64,000 bases of DNA from Trichomonas vaginalis G3 (lineage: Eukaryota > Parabasalia > Trichomonadida > Trichomonadidae). Positions 29,334 to 40,833 of this stretch are shown here, piece after piece. The first letter of the stretch is position 1. Every line of letters begins with the position of its first letter. Under the pieces are notes generated by a model, which saw only the letters and a list, made by a program, of their open reading frames with translations, was not told the DNA's origin and did no database searches. The translations under genes and the position numbers were made by a program. The stretch covers positions 26,566,082-26,630,081 of the forward strand of contig NC_067207.1 of assembly GCF_026262505.1 (NCBI RefSeq). Direction: 5' to 3'.

Positions 29334-31727
29334 TTAATAGAGACTTTTGACGAAATTAGATAAATCTTTTCTGTCCTGTCTCTTTATATTATCAGAGAAA
29401 CCAGTTTCTACAATAGACATCATGTGGTTCTGTGTGTATCTCTTTGCATTTTCGACAGCCCATTTCTTGAAATCTTCAATTCCAAGGAAATATGCTTGAA
29501 CAAATCCAGCAACCCATGAATTGTCAGGCTGTATGCGCTTCTTAGTAACATTCACGTAATCGTGTGCCATATTCCTGAAATCACTCAACATGGCTGTTCG
29601 ACCTTCAGCTGTCACTTTTTGTATCGTCGCGAGATCGTTGATGAAAGAGAAAGAAGAGTAATTCCACAAGGAAGTTAAGATCTCATCCTTATGGTCCTGT
29701 GCAAGTTTCATCTCATCTACCTGTTTTACGAAGGAAGAAACGTTTTCTGTCCACAATTTAGTGAATGGATGTGGATCTAAAGGTGGTTCGTTGATTGTCC
29801 ACTTAGTATTCTTTACCTGAGTGTCGAACTCGGTCAGATTGACCATACTTGGCCCAAAGAATGGGAAGCAGAACGAAGCAAACGACTGGAGGAAAATTGA
29901 AACTACATCCGAAAAGAATCTACGCAAAGCACCGAGAGAATTCTCTGGTAGGCTTTCTTCTATGAAGCTTCTGACGCTCCTCAAGTACCAAGCAACACCT
30001 TTCATGTTGTCAGATGCAGCAGATGCCTGATCCAAGGTTCTTAGGAGCTCCGGAGCCACCTGGCTTTCTGTAGGATATACGAGCTGTATATCCTGAAGGT
30101 GGTGGATCACTCTGGAGAGGCAATCCATACCATCAGGAGTTAATAGTATAGAAAAGCTACCGTTGAAGTTAATCTTACCGAGGTTCGTCATCTCGAGAGG
30201 CTTAAGAGGTGCGTTTTTATGGAATAAGTGCAAAGCGGCAAGCGAATAATACTCTACAAGCTGTTGAATGCCTTTAAAGGTTTCTGCGGCCAATTTCGGT
30301 ACAGCCTTCATCAACGATAAATATTGGTGGATGAATTTGAGTACGTTTGAGCATGAATTTGTCGTCTTTGAGTGGTCGAATTCATAAGCCGGGGAAACAT
30401 TGATACTTGTCATTCCTGTTGATGGCTTATCGCCAAAGGCATCACTGTTCTCCTTGATTGGTATCGATAATGTGAGAATACTACGTTCAAAACTCGAATC
30501 TGACGGACATCTGTCCCAAGAATCTGTTTCTAGGACTTCTCGGACTGCTTCCATTGCGTTCTTGTGGAAGAGCTTGAAATATTTGGTGGTTATCGTATCC
30601 ATGGCCCCTGATAATTGACCACCTGGCAAATCTACGACAGTTGCACCGAATTGGATGAAGCTGGTCGTTGATTTGATGAGAGCGTCGAAGTTCTCGAAGT
30701 TCAATTTGTCAATGGGAGCCTTCAAAAGTAGTTGTGTAACTTGACATTCGGAATTATCCCATAATGTCTTGGCCATCGACTCAATGGACTTGCGGATGGG
30801 TTCGTAATCGGAAGATCCTCGATGCCAGAGTACAATTTGCTGGTGTATACGGCTGACATTTGCGGATGCGTCGATAAATTTTTCGTAAACAGCTCGGAAA
30901 GCTTTAGCTCTTGACACATCTGCACCGAGCATAATCTTGTCGTGAGCGTCTTTGTAGTTGTTAAGGAATGCTTCTTGTAGTTTTTGAGGAACTGTGTTTA
31001 TTTTGTTAATTATCTGGTAGGAATGCATGAGATTGGCGTAAATGTTTCTGTCGAAGGTAGTAGCCATGCTGACAAGGGTTTTATCCATCTCTTCAAGTAC
31101 TCTTGCGTACATATTTTGAAGAGATGAAATTAAGTCTTCGACGCCGCTGAGAGCACGTATTTCTGACTTTAGATCGGCTGGTTTAAGGCAGAGATCAAGG
31201 GCTTTGACGAAGTCTTTGTTTGCAATCGCTTGATTTAGCTCGTCTGTGCTCTTAAATATTTGATTGACAGCAGCAACAAGCTCTATAACTGATGCCAAGT
31301 TTTTCTTCTTGACAATCTGTCTAAAGAATACACGTGGTGTCTCGGAAATTTCTGTTTCTGCGGCAAGCATAACTTGGCGTGTTTGTCTGACATTGGATGT
31401 GGTAAGGTTGAGTTGTCTGTTGAGTTCTGAAATCATTTGCATTGATTTAAGGTATGTATTATAATTTGCAAGTAAATCTTTGTTTAATGATCTGGAAATC
31501 ATATCTAAGGCTTCACTCTCGCCTTGTATTCTGTCAGTTAAGAGTTGATCGAAGTTCGGATCGTCGATAGAAGGTATCAATGCGATAGTTTCTGCAATCG
31601 GATCTTCTACATCCTTAGCAAAAAACTTTTCTGGAACATATTGTTTGATTAAATCAAGTTGGTCGTTAGAAAAATGATCATAAGGTATCTTAATCTCGCC
31701 TTCTTTGTCGGGAGATTTTGATGCCAT
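29334..31727 (-). CDS. VPS50: Syndetin / VPS50-like EARP tethering subunit
   Basis: 797 residues from the ATG at 31727. The N-terminal half (about 70-290) has the helical Vps54/Vps50-type region (LNRQLNLTTSNVRQTRQVML, DFVKALDLCLKPADL). The C-terminal 190 residues match the pattern of the syndetin end domain: VKNTKWTINE, AEGRTAMLSDFRNMAHDYV, then VAGFVQAYFLGIEDFKKWAVENA and a final DRKDLSNFVKSLY. Syndetin replaces Vps54 in the EARP complex, which tethers recycling endosomal vesicles. Human syndetin is longer (about 960 residues); the protist protein is shorter. The stop is TAAA, and the start is close to an AATTTTCA stretch. Vps54 is the next-best guess. Confidence 0.75.
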   Translation of the reverse strand: MASKSPDKEGEIKIPYDHFSNDQLDLIKQYVPEKFFAKDVEDPIAETIALIPSIDDPNFDQLLTDRIQGESEALDMISRSLNKDLLANYNTYLKSMQMISELNRQLNLTTSNVRQTRQVMLAAETEISETPRVFFRQIVKKKNLASVIELVAAVNQIFKSTDELNQAIANKDFVKALDLCLKPADLKSEIRALSGVEDLISSLQNMYARVLEEMDKTLVSMATTFDRNIYANLMHSYQIINKINTVPQKLQEAFLNNYKDAHDKIMLGADVSRAKAFRAVYEKFIDASANVSRIHQQIVLWHRGSSDYEPIRKSIESMAKTLWDNSECQVTQLLLKAPIDKLNFENFDALIKSTTSFIQFGATVVDLPGGQLSGAMDTITTKYFKLFHKNAMEAVREVLETDSWDRCPSDSSFERSILTLSIPIKENSDAFGDKPSTGMTSINVSPAYEFDHSKTTNSCSNVLKFIHQYLSLMKAVPKLAAETFKGIQQLVEYYSLAALHLFHKNAPLKPLEMTNLGKINFNGSFSILLTPDGMDCLSRVIHHLQDIQLVYPTESQVAPELLRTLDQASAASDNMKGVAWYLRSVRSFIEESLPENSLGALRRFFSDVVSIFLQSFASFCFPFFGPSMVNLTEFDTQVKNTKWTINEPPLDPHPFTKLWTENVSSFVKQVDEMKLAQDHKDEILTSLWNYSSFSFINDLATIQKVTAEGRTAMLSDFRNMAHDYVNVTKKRIQPDNSWVAGFVQAYFLGIEDFKKWAVENAKRYTQNHMMSIVETGFSDNIKRQDRKDLSNFVKSLY

Positions 31728-31914
31728 TGAAAATTAATTTTTATTTTCTTCTCACGCTACGAAAAGTGACATAAGAAAAAAAATTGATTTGATTCTCTAT
31801 CAATTCAAACACTTTTAAAAATGCGTTCGCGTTAATGTGGAGGATTGAATTTTATCACATTTAACTTAAAAGACTCAAATGTCATAATTTTTCATTTTGT
31901 TTTGATGCTATTAG

Positions 31915-32226
31915 ATCTTAGAAGAACGCAAGGCAGCAAACAAGTTCTCTGTCTCTCTTGAAATTTATTCCATTTCATCAGAGAAAGCAAAAAAGAAATA
32001 TCACCAGCAAATCATCATCGACAGATCTAGTAGAGCAATAGTGATGATATGTACTTTAATTTGTATATGGCTATGTACTTATACTATAATAAATATACTC
32101 TATCCTGAATATCAAGTTCTTCTTCTCAAATCAACTTCAATTTCCATTGGTATCTTATGTTTGAATATCAAATATAGTTACTCATTCTTATTTTGTATAA
32201 AGTTTGGGATTTCAAATTTTATCTGA
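31915..32226 (+). pseudogene. Open fragment with tail-anchor-like hydrophobic end, unknown
   Basis: A frame free of stops from 31915 to 32226 without a good ATG at its start. It encodes a charged part (EERKAANKFSV, KAKKKYHQQIIIDRSSRA) followed by hydrophobic segments (ICTLICIWLCTYTIIN). It looks like the C-terminal piece of a membrane protein gene that has lost its 5' part; family not recognised. Confidence 0.3.
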
Positions 32227-32440
32227 GTTCAGATTAATTAATTGATATGAAATGAATGTAAATTATGAATTCTTTTATAAAACTATTGCAAACATTCAGT
32301 TTTATCTTTACAAATCTTATTCTGAACAAAGATTTATCCATTTATCAAAAATAATTCTCGATTTATGATGAATGTATTATAAGAAACATGTTTCATAAAA
32401 GTTTACTTTTTTTGATGTGACTTCCTTAGATTCACTATAG

Positions 32441-33445
32441 ATAGCATCCGTCTTCCAAGATAAGTTTCGACATGTTTACGATTACCCGTGTCTTGATGAC
32501 CTGCATACATGCCACCCTATTAAGGTCGACTTACCAACTGGAAGTTACCTTTTCGAACTTTGGGGTGCCAGCGGTGGCAACCTCTCCTCTGTTGCAGGCG
32601 GCTTTGGTGCTTACACCTCCGGTGTTATCAGGCTCTTCCACACGCAGACATTCTATCTTTACGTTGGCTCCCATGGAACGCAGAGTGACACTCAAAACCC
32701 ATATAATGGGGGCGGTTCAGGAGTGAATACTTTAGACTCGTCCAGCGGTGGTGGCTGCAGCGACATCCGACTTAAGAACGGCACTGACTTCGAATCACTT
32801 AAATCCAGAATCATTGTCAGTTCTGGTGGTGCTGGAGCAGCCAAGATTAGAAACAAATATGCCACAGGAGGTAGCGGAGGTATTTATTCAGGATACAATG
32901 GAAGTAAAGCAGTTGAATCATATGAGGACAGTATTACCATTTCTGAAGGAGGTCAACTTGATAGAGGTGGTATTGCTTCGACTGGAACGCACTCAAATGG
33001 CTTTGTATCAACAGGGCTTCCAGGCGAATTTGGAAAAGGTGGGAATGTCAGAATAGTAGGAATTTATGGATCCGGGGGCGGTTGTGGGTATTTCGGAGGG
33101 GGTTCAGGTGATGATGGATGGGATTCTATCACATCTGGTGCTGGTGGATCGTCTTACGTGTCTGGATATAAAGGATTTATGACGATTGATGAATCATCAG
33201 TATCGAAAACTAACTTCAGAATGTTAAATACACCATTCCATCCTAGCGGATTTTATTTCTCTGATGTTAAAGTCAAAGACTATCAGAGTGAATTCCTTTC
33301 TCCATACGGCTACAAAGAATCTGGCCATACCGGTCATGGTGCAATTGCTATAACACTTCTCTATACTGTTCAATACTCATGTAATATTTTATACTCTTTT
33401 CAGCATCTCTCATATTCTTCTTTGTTTGTAATGTTTCTAAAATAA
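32441..33445 (+). pseudogene. Glycine-rich protein gene lacking its start
   Basis: The frame is open from 32441 (TAG at 32438) to the stop at 33445, but no ATG lies near its beginning. It starts with DYPCLDDLHTCHPIKVDLP and SYLFELWGASGG, then a glycine-rich domain (GGGCSDIRLKNG, SGGAGAAKIRNKYATGGSGG, GAGGSSYVSGYKG), the layout of the glycine-rich domain of ALK/LTK-like and of a large trichomonad family. It ends in hydrophobic residues. The 5' part, probably with a signal peptide, has been lost, or the true start is non-standard. The first in-frame ATG (32723) would cut the domain. Confidence 0.65.
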
Positions 33446-34979
33446 ATAAAAAAAATTCACCTTTGTACAAATTGCTGTGGAGGAACTGCTCTTTGAATTG
33501 CAACAAAAAAAATTCAGCTATGCCGATCTTGTGACAAAAAAGAGCCTTGAAATAACTGCTTTTAATAGAGCAAGAAAACTTATTTCACATGGTCCAAATA
33601 TCCTTATTTCTCATCAAATAGAATTAAGATGTAGCAAAAAAGAAATAGCCTAGTTACTTCTTTTTTGTACTGCAAATCTCAATAGTCGAAAGCATTTCAG
33701 AAAAATAGATATCTAAAATTAAAATATTTTTGATGACGAATAGTGTACCTTATTATAATTTAACTTGTGCTTTATTGATAAATTATGTAAACTATTCAGT
33801 CTTATTTCAAAAAAAAAAATATCAGAATTAATTCTAGATATTATCAAATCAATATATGTAAAAGTCTTAGTATTTCTCATAAATAATATTCAAGAGTGCT
33901 ATCAAGTTAGAATCAGAGTGTAATATCAATAAAGATAAGTATTTTGTTTGAAATGTAAAAAATAGAAATTCACATGTCAGCTCAGTTGATTTTATATGAG
34001 ACTTATATAGTTATAATGTCATTGAGAGTAATAAAAAAAATTAAATTAATTTGATGTTTTTTTCTTAAATCAATATGTGAACTCGATTCTACAAGAAGCA
34101 GAATACAGATACATTAGTAGAAAAGCGATAAAAACTATCATTTATGTAAAACTATCACTACCGGGTTGAAAGAAAACGAAATCAAGACGAATAGTGATTC
34201 TATTGAATAAGACAATTAAATATATGATGATAAAATTAATAAAAAATCAGAATTGATTGTGTCCGAAATGGAGCATTGTCCTTATTGAATCGCAATATTT
34301 CTGTTCAAGTTTATGGTAAATAATAAAAGAGTATTGATCTGCTTTTTGTGGGTGGTTGGACGATTGAAGATGAAAAAATAGAAATTGACTGACCATTTTT
34401 GTTCGAAATGAGATATCATGCATATGTTAAGAATATTTAATGGAATAGAAAGTTGAAAAATGCTGAATTATGATAATTTCATAAAATAACTCGAAATTTA
34501 TGAAATTATTTAAATTTCAAATGCGTTTCTGACTAAATAAATTGATGGAATTAATAATTTTCGTACAGACCAATTAATGAAGTGAAACATTGGCAACTTA
34601 CAATTTTACGATTATTCTTTTGAGAGGAAATATTAAAAGTGGTCAAATTTTACTTCGGATGATATGGATGTATCGTCATATATATAATAATTTTAAACCA
34701 TTTATTATTGCAAAAAGTTTTGTAAACCTCTCATTTCATTTTATGAAAACTTATTGCAGTTTGAATCGAATAAATATTTTTATAGATTACCACAATAGTA
34801 GGAATTTGATTTTATAAAAATCTAATGTGCAGTTCACTGGTTAGATAAAAAAATGGATTTATGAAGGATTATAGGGCTTTCTCCCGATACCATACAAGAA
34901 TCACCATTAAAAACAAAGTTTCGATTTTGTCCATCGTTGGAAAAAATTATATGAATTTTTTTGAGAGCTCGATTTCATT
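33446..34979. other. Long intergenic stretch, nothing clear
   Basis: About 1.5 kb of AT-rich sequence. Short open frames do not resemble proteins. 33460-33520 may be a relic of the end of the glycine-rich gene. Confidence 0.45.
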
Positions 34980-34992
34980 TCACTTCTGATTA
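34980..34992 (+). promoter_or_regulatory. Initiator element of the profilin gene
   Basis: TCACTTCTGATTA matches 12 of 13 positions of the trichomonad initiator TCAYTWYTCATTA and touches the ATG. Transcription would start at the A at 34982, giving an 11-base leader. Confidence 0.75.
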
Positions 34993-35361
34993 ATGTCCTG
35001 GAACGATCAGCTCGTCTCTCTTAAGACAGAATCCTCTGGCTGCGCTATCATCACACAACAAGGTGCCCTTTGCGCTAAGGAAGGCGCCTGGAAGGCCACA
35101 CAGGACGAACTCCTTAAGTACATCACATACTTCACAGAGCCATCCCCAGCTCTCTCTGGCTTATACTATGGTGGCGAGAAGTACATCTGCAACCAGGCTA
35201 ACGCTGATATGGTCTTCGCCATGAAGGGCAAGCAGGCTGTTGTCCTCCAGAAGACAAAGACACTCATCATCGCCGGCTACACAGATGGCCAGTTCCATCC
35301 AGCTGCCCTTTCTGCCTCCGTCGGCAAGGTCGCTCAGTACCTCACATCATCTAACCTCTAA
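34993..35361 (+). CDS. Profilin
   Basis: 122 residues, close to the usual 125-130. It begins MSWNDQLVSL, the typical N-terminus with the Trp that helps bind polyproline; ALSGLYYGGEKYICNQAN is the central actin-binding region; it ends KVAQYLTSSNL with the second aromatic site. Profilin binds actin monomers and supplies them to formins at the cell cortex. Codon choice is strongly GC-biased (GCC, AAG, CTC, ACA) compared with neighbours, as expected for a highly expressed gene. The stop reads TAAA, which in trichomonads doubles as a polyadenylation signal. Confidence 0.93.
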   Translation: MSWNDQLVSLKTESSGCAIITQQGALCAKEGAWKATQDELLKYITYFTEPSPALSGLYYGGEKYICNQANADMVFAMKGKQAVVLQKTKTLIIAGYTDGQFHPAALSASVGKVAQYLTSSNL

Positions 35362-36058
35362 ACAAGTTTCTTCGGAAAACCTTTGACTATAATTACAACA
35401 CCATTTTTACTCATTTTTTCACCTTTGCTTGTGAAACATGCTTCTTAATTAACTTAATCAAGTTTATTAAGAAGTTATTACTTCATTGTGTTTAGTTATT
35501 ATGTATGTCTGAAATCTTTGTATTCGATACCTTTCATTCCTATTTGCTCGAGTCATCAACTTCTTAGATACGAAATCTGTTTAATAACATTTTCCTGTTG
35601 GCAAGAAAAGGACCTTAGGATTATGTTTTACAACACGACAGAGATGAGTTTAGTTGACTCTGATTTCATCTAAGCCATGTATTTCTCAATACAGTTCATT
35701 TCACATTCGTCGCACAGTATGAATTCGACTTAATTACTTATATCGCTCGCATAATCGTTGTTACTACTTATCAAATAACTGTATCGGCGCCACCAATTTC
35801 TAAACAAAACATTCCGCCAATAAAATGTCTAGATACATGAGGCTTTATTCGTTAAGAAAACTCATTGATTCGCTCAATACATTAGTAAAATAGTCTCGAT
35901 AATCAAAGATCTTTTACATTTACTAATATTTGAATGAACTAAGACCTTGTAGAAAAGATAGGAGTTTTAAAAGATAACCTTTATTCTATTATAATAAAAA
36001 TATAAATACTGAGAAAGAAGAATAATAAAAAGAAAAAGAGAAATAAAAAAATACAAAA
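35362..36058. other. Spacer, nothing seen
   Basis: AT-rich 3' flanks of two convergent genes; no recognisable gene. Confidence 0.5.
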
Positions 36059-37378
36059 TTATTCAAATCTGGCTGCCGAATAAACCTTATCCATGAAGAA
36101 AGGTGAACCAGTGAAATCACAACCTTCAAGGAAGAACTTGTGTTTCTCCTTTACAATGAAAAAGAAGATTGTCAACGCTGCGTACATCGAATCTCTTCCT
36201 GGGAGTGCGTAAAACCTCTCCACGTTTTGTGTCTTGTACTTACAGAGCACGTAGAAGTTGCTCCAATCGTCGGAACAAAGCATTATGTCATCATCAGTAT
36301 CTGTTACTGGATTTTCACCGATGTAGACGTATCTCTGCTTGAAAATGAACTGGAGCCTCTTTGTGTTCTTGATTCCACCTATCAAAGATGAAATCCAAAC
36401 AGATATGATGTGGAGAATGATCTGATTGTCACTTGGAAGCTCATTCGTCCATTCCCTTTCATTCCAGCGGTCGCCACGATCGCCAAAGTGGCCGGCCAAA
36501 TAAGCAGCTGAAGCCAAAGTATTAATACGGTGAAGAACGTATTGGCTGCAATGTTCGTAGTTAGGGATTGATACCATAGCTTCGACAACGTTGTCCGAGA
36601 GGCCAAGCTTCGATGAAAGTTTCTGTAAAACGCTTTTTTGAATAAAAGCTTTCATATTCACAAGATATTTGTTGAATTTGACGGAACTGAGACCGAGAAT
36701 GTTCAATGTGTTGCCGGCCAATTGATCTATGCTTGTATCTTGGTCAAGTCTGAATTGAGAATGTTGTAACGAAGATTTTGGACGATCTGAGATAATGTAT
36801 GGGCGGTAAATGTTCGTAGGGGCTTGTATGTTAGGAAGATTTGAATTATATGTTGGTTCTTTGGCGAAAATGCTCGATGGAGAAGATGGAATTGCAAATT
36901 CTGTTTTTGGTAAGGCTGCATTAAGAGAATAGGTATGTATTGGCATTTTGGTCTTCTGGTCATGCCTTGAGAAGGCAATAATTCCTATAACCGTGAGAAT
37001 AAAACTGATTAATGACACAAAAAGCGTAAAATCTGGAAAAACATTGATGAAAAATAAAAATAAGAAAACAACAAATGTAGCTGCACATACAATGATATAC
37101 ATTGCGCGTTTTTGATTTGGAGAATGAATCTTTTTGAAATATTGATGTCTGGAATTGATTTGTGTCGGTGTTATTGCTTGCTTTGTATTGGTCTGTGATT
37201 TGTAAATGTTCTGCGAAGAGAAAATTTTTGATAAATTATCGTTTTCTTTGGAATCTGTTGCAGCTGGCTTATTTATCCTTAATTGAATGTCTTCATACCT
37301 TGTTAAAGGTAATGTTGAGTATGAATCTTGTTGTAATTGAAAAGTTGGTGATAAAGACGCTAGTTTACTTTCGGTCAT
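36059..37378 (-). CDS. TMEM209-like nuclear envelope membrane protein
   Basis: The ATG at 37378 (MTESKLASL) gives 439 residues. Residues about 90-140 hold two membrane segments (AMYIIVCAATFVVFLFLFFI; TLFVSLISFILTVIGIIAF). The C-terminal half follows the pattern of TMEM209 (PF09786): LGLSSVKFNKYLVNM, ELPSDNQIILHIISVWI, FIFKQRYVYIGE, and ALPGRDSMYAALTIFFFIV. The disordered Ser/Pro stretches between are usual for this family. In animals the protein sits in the nuclear envelope and meets nucleoporin Nup205. That role is known for animals and is inferred here. Confidence 0.7.
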   Translation of the reverse strand: MTESKLASLSPTFQLQQDSYSTLPLTRYEDIQLRINKPAATDSKENDNLSKIFSSQNIYKSQTNTKQAITPTQINSRHQYFKKIHSPNQKRAMYIIVCAATFVVFLFLFFINVFPDFTLFVSLISFILTVIGIIAFSRHDQKTKMPIHTYSLNAALPKTEFAIPSSPSSIFAKEPTYNSNLPNIQAPTNIYRPYIISDRPKSSLQHSQFRLDQDTSIDQLAGNTLNILGLSSVKFNKYLVNMKAFIQKSVLQKLSSKLGLSDNVVEAMVSIPNYEHCSQYVLHRINTLASAAYLAGHFGDRGDRWNEREWTNELPSDNQIILHIISVWISSLIGGIKNTKRLQFIFKQRYVYIGENPVTDTDDDIMLCSDDWSNFYVLCKYKTQNVERFYALPGRDSMYAALTIFFFIVKEKHKFFLEGCDFTGSPFFMDKVYSAARFE

Positions 37379-37899
37379 TATAAATAATCGTTTTCCCTTC
37401 AAATTATTTTTGCTCTTCTCAGATTTTGATTTGATGGATCCAATTTATTGAGATTATTTCATAATTTTGGATAACTATTCGAATCAAAAGTTAATGGTTG
37501 GCATTTGAACCAAAATCTAATTCAAAAATTATTCAAACTTGAAAAAGCAACTAGTAAATACTGTATTATCAGCTCAATTTCCATAAGTATTCTGACCCTT
37601 GCATAAAACCAATGCAATTCACTCTTATCCAATAAAAAATTTGAATCATTAAGCATTCTCAATATCACAATAAAGACCAAATGCTAATTAGTTTATAAAG
37701 AAAGGTATTTTGTATTTGTTCATAGACAATAATTTGATTATGTATAAAATTTTAATGCATTTTATAAATAGAGTTTGAATTGAAGTGCATTGTATGAACT
37801 ACGAGTTTCTGGTGTCACATATATTATGTTCATATGGTTTATTCATAAAGTTCTCGTTCTCTTCTATGACCAAAAAGTGCTCGTTTAAAATTAAAAAAA
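37379..37899. other. Divergent promoter region, nothing specific
   Basis: Separates the TMEM209-like gene and the MCM-binding protein gene. AT-rich, no gene. Confidence 0.45.
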
Positions 37900-39390
37900 A
37901 TGTTTGAAGAACTTCTGGAGAATCCAAAAGAATTTGTTGATAGACTTGCTCAAAATGAAACTGATGCACCTGATTTAGGCATTAAGAATCTTCTTGATCA
38001 GTTCATTCAGCAAAATCCGCAAGAATTGGAAAAAATACCATTGATATGTAACCTTGAAGGAATGAATTCTACAGTTCCTGGATCCCTCGTAAGGGTCAGA
38101 TGCAGTATTATTAATTCCAATATCAAAGAATACTTTCCCTTCAGGTACTTAAGTGATGGTACTTACCATTCTTGCCTTATCGACGAAGAAATATCTGGAA
38201 CTCCACAAGATATCGATCCATCATGCCTTGGAGAGCGTTATATCTATACTGCTTTCTCTGTAAGGCCAATGACGAATTGGCTCTTGAAAGAAAGTGCTGT
38301 TACAATAAACAAACGTAAAGTTCCCACATTATCTGAAAAGAAAAATACAAAAGAAGTCCTCAAAAACACTCAATTCGATATGATTGTAAAAACAGCTTTC
38401 GATTACAAGATTAAAAACACTTTCGATACAGTTGATGTTATTGGAGTGTTTTCCACAGCCGAATACGATCATATCGCAATGAGAGACATACCAAAAGAAG
38501 TGTATCCAACAATTCTTGCACTAACCATCGTAGAAAGTACAAACTATACGAAAAGTTTACCAGATCCAGCAATTTCTTTGGTAGAACAAAGGAATTTGGC
38601 TCTTGAAGTCCTCTCTTCTGCCTTAGAACCTCATCAATCTTTGATTGTTCTTCTTTGGCTTCTTTCTTTCTATACTCATTCGGTTGCTGGAACAGCTTTT
38701 GGATCATTCAGCCTAAACTTAACAGGAGCAACTTACGAACAAGCGCTAAAACTCAAAGAAGTTCTCGAAAATATAATTCCATTGTCGAAATACATTGATT
38801 TCAATCAGGAAAGTCTTTCTGATCAGAAATTCGTTACGGAAATTACAGATGAAGGTGTTTTTGGAAATTTAATCGCTTCTTCTGGATCAAGGTTTATAAT
38901 TGACGAAACTCAACTCCACGAAGGCAATTTCAATAAGAATGGTACACAGAACTTAATGATACTTAACAATCTCATCGAAAATCAAGTTATTCCAGTAACA
39001 TATCACGATAGTCCAGAATTTTACGATATTAACGCTAATTACAGAATACTTGGGCTTTCTTCTTCGAAATCCCTTCTCAAATACGATATTTCTGTCCCTA
39101 TTGGCAATTTAATAGAGAATTTATCAGAATTTACTGAAGAACAGTTAAATGTTGTTAGGAAATACATTGAAAATCAAACTCTGTCTGATAAATTGGAGTT
39201 TAATAAAGAAAGAGAACAAATTGCGAATAAGAAGCTTGCTGAATGCATAACAACGCATAAACTTTCTCAGGAAAGAGCTCAACTTCTGTTTTTGTTCTTC
39301 CTTTTGAATGTAAGTTCTTATGGAGACGAAATCAACTTCGAATCTGCTCTTGACGAAGCAATAGAACTGTTTTTCTCTTTTAATCAATAA
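37900..39390 (+). CDS. MCMBP: MCM-binding protein (MCMBP/ETG1)
   Basis: 496 residues from the ATG at 37900. The family pattern is clear: VRVRCSIINSNIKEYFPFRY near residue 65, KKNTFDTVDVIGVFS-type strand near 175, HQSLIVLLWLLSFYTHSVAG at 245, AFGSFSLNLTGA at 265, IPLSKYIDFNQESL, GNLIASSGSRFIIDETQL at about 325, and LGLSSSKSLL at 385. MCMBP binds MCM proteins and helps load or unload the replicative helicase. A human protein is about 640 residues, so this one is shorter, mainly in the middle linker. It lies near the histone pair, another S-phase function, but no shared control element is visible. Confidence 0.88.
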   Translation: MFEELLENPKEFVDRLAQNETDAPDLGIKNLLDQFIQQNPQELEKIPLICNLEGMNSTVPGSLVRVRCSIINSNIKEYFPFRYLSDGTYHSCLIDEEISGTPQDIDPSCLGERYIYTAFSVRPMTNWLLKESAVTINKRKVPTLSEKKNTKEVLKNTQFDMIVKTAFDYKIKNTFDTVDVIGVFSTAEYDHIAMRDIPKEVYPTILALTIVESTNYTKSLPDPAISLVEQRNLALEVLSSALEPHQSLIVLLWLLSFYTHSVAGTAFGSFSLNLTGATYEQALKLKEVLENIIPLSKYIDFNQESLSDQKFVTEITDEGVFGNLIASSGSRFIIDETQLHEGNFNKNGTQNLMILNNLIENQVIPVTYHDSPEFYDINANYRILGLSSSKSLLKYDISVPIGNLIENLSEFTEEQLNVVRKYIENQTLSDKLEFNKEREQIANKKLAECITTHKLSQERAQLLFLFFLLNVSSYGDEINFESALDEAIELFFSFNQ

Positions 39391-39916
39391 AATATTTGTA
39401 TGTATAATAGATTTGTTTTAGCGATGAAGATGTATTCTTTGTTTTTTATAAATATTTTTGATTTTAATTTGGATCACTCTAATTTATGAGTGAATTCTAG
39501 ATATCTATGGTAAAATAACTCTAATTAGATACTGTTCGAAGTCACAAATATTTCAAATTTTTTTCGAAAAAAGAATTATAAAATTAAAATTCTAGAAAAT
39601 TTTCTTCATTTTATCAATTTTGAAATATTTTTGGTAATTTTAAATGCTATGAATAGGTTTATTATTAGCAATAATTCAAATTATTTATCAATCAAATCTA
39701 TATTTTGATATTTCGCTATTCATAGTTATTTAATTCATGTTCTAAAGGCTAAAGATTAAAATGTTTGTTTATAAACACAACAAATGTGAAAAGTATATCC
39801 ATAAATGGTTTTTGTTAAAGTCACTAAATTAATTGGAATGGTTTTTTAACAAATAAAGACAGAATTTGAAGATTGTAAACTTTCCATTTAGAATAAAAAA
39901 CAAAGGAATATTTACT
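39391..39916. other. Spacer, nothing seen
   Basis: AT-rich sequence between the MCM-binding protein and histone H3 stops. Confidence 0.5.
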
Positions 39917-40333
39917 TTAGTTACGNNNNNNNNNNNNNNNNNNNNNNNNNNNNNNNNNNNNNNNNNNNNNNNNNNNNNNNNNNNNNNNNNNNNNNNNNNN
40001 NNNNNNNNNNNNNNNNNNNNNNNNNNNNNNNNNNNNNNNNNNNNNNNNNNNNNNNNNNNNNNNNNNNNNNNNNNNNNNNNNNNNNNNNNNNNNNNNNNNN
40101 NNNNNNNNNNNNNNNNNNNNNNNNNNNNNNNNNNNNNNNNNNNNNNNNNNNNNNNNNNNNNNNNNNNNNNNNNNNNNNNNNNNNNNGACTGTACCTGGGC
40201 GGAAACGGTGCTGCTTCTTTGCGCCCTGGGAATCGATTGTTGGTGTTGACTTGCGGGCGGCCTTGGCACCGAGGGACTTACGTGGGGTCTTGCCACCAGT
40301 AGACTTTCTAGCTGTCTGCTTTGTACGAGCCAT
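39917..40333 (-). CDS. Histone H3, spanning an assembly gap
   Basis: Start at the ATG at 40333: [20 protein letters not shown], then [26 protein letters not shown]. This is the H3 tail with a two-residue insertion compared with animals. Bases 39926-40186 are N. After the gap the same frame continues with two codons (Arg, Asn) and TAA, giving 138 residues, exactly canonical length plus two; thus the gap length seems right. Lys4, Lys9 and Lys14 are kept; the neighbourhood of Lys27 is changed (KSTPTIDS). H3 forms the nucleosome core with H4, whose gene diverges 194 bases away. Confidence 0.9.
   Translation of the reverse strand: MARTKQTARKSTGGKTPRKSLGAKAARKSTPTIDSQGAKKQHRFRPGTVXXXXXXXXXXXXXXXXXXXXXXXXXXXXXXXXXXXXXXXXXXXXXXXXXXXXXXXXXXXXXXXXXXXXXXXXXXXXXXXXXXXXXXXRN
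39926..40186. other. Run of 261 N (assembly gap)
   Basis: Undetermined bases within the histone H3 gene. Confidence 1.

Positions 40334-40833
<500 letters not shown>

Noticed and set aside
39829-40296. Overlapping frames across the N-run
   Set aside because: Only the frame beginning [10 protein letters not shown] is histone H3; the others owe their length to N.
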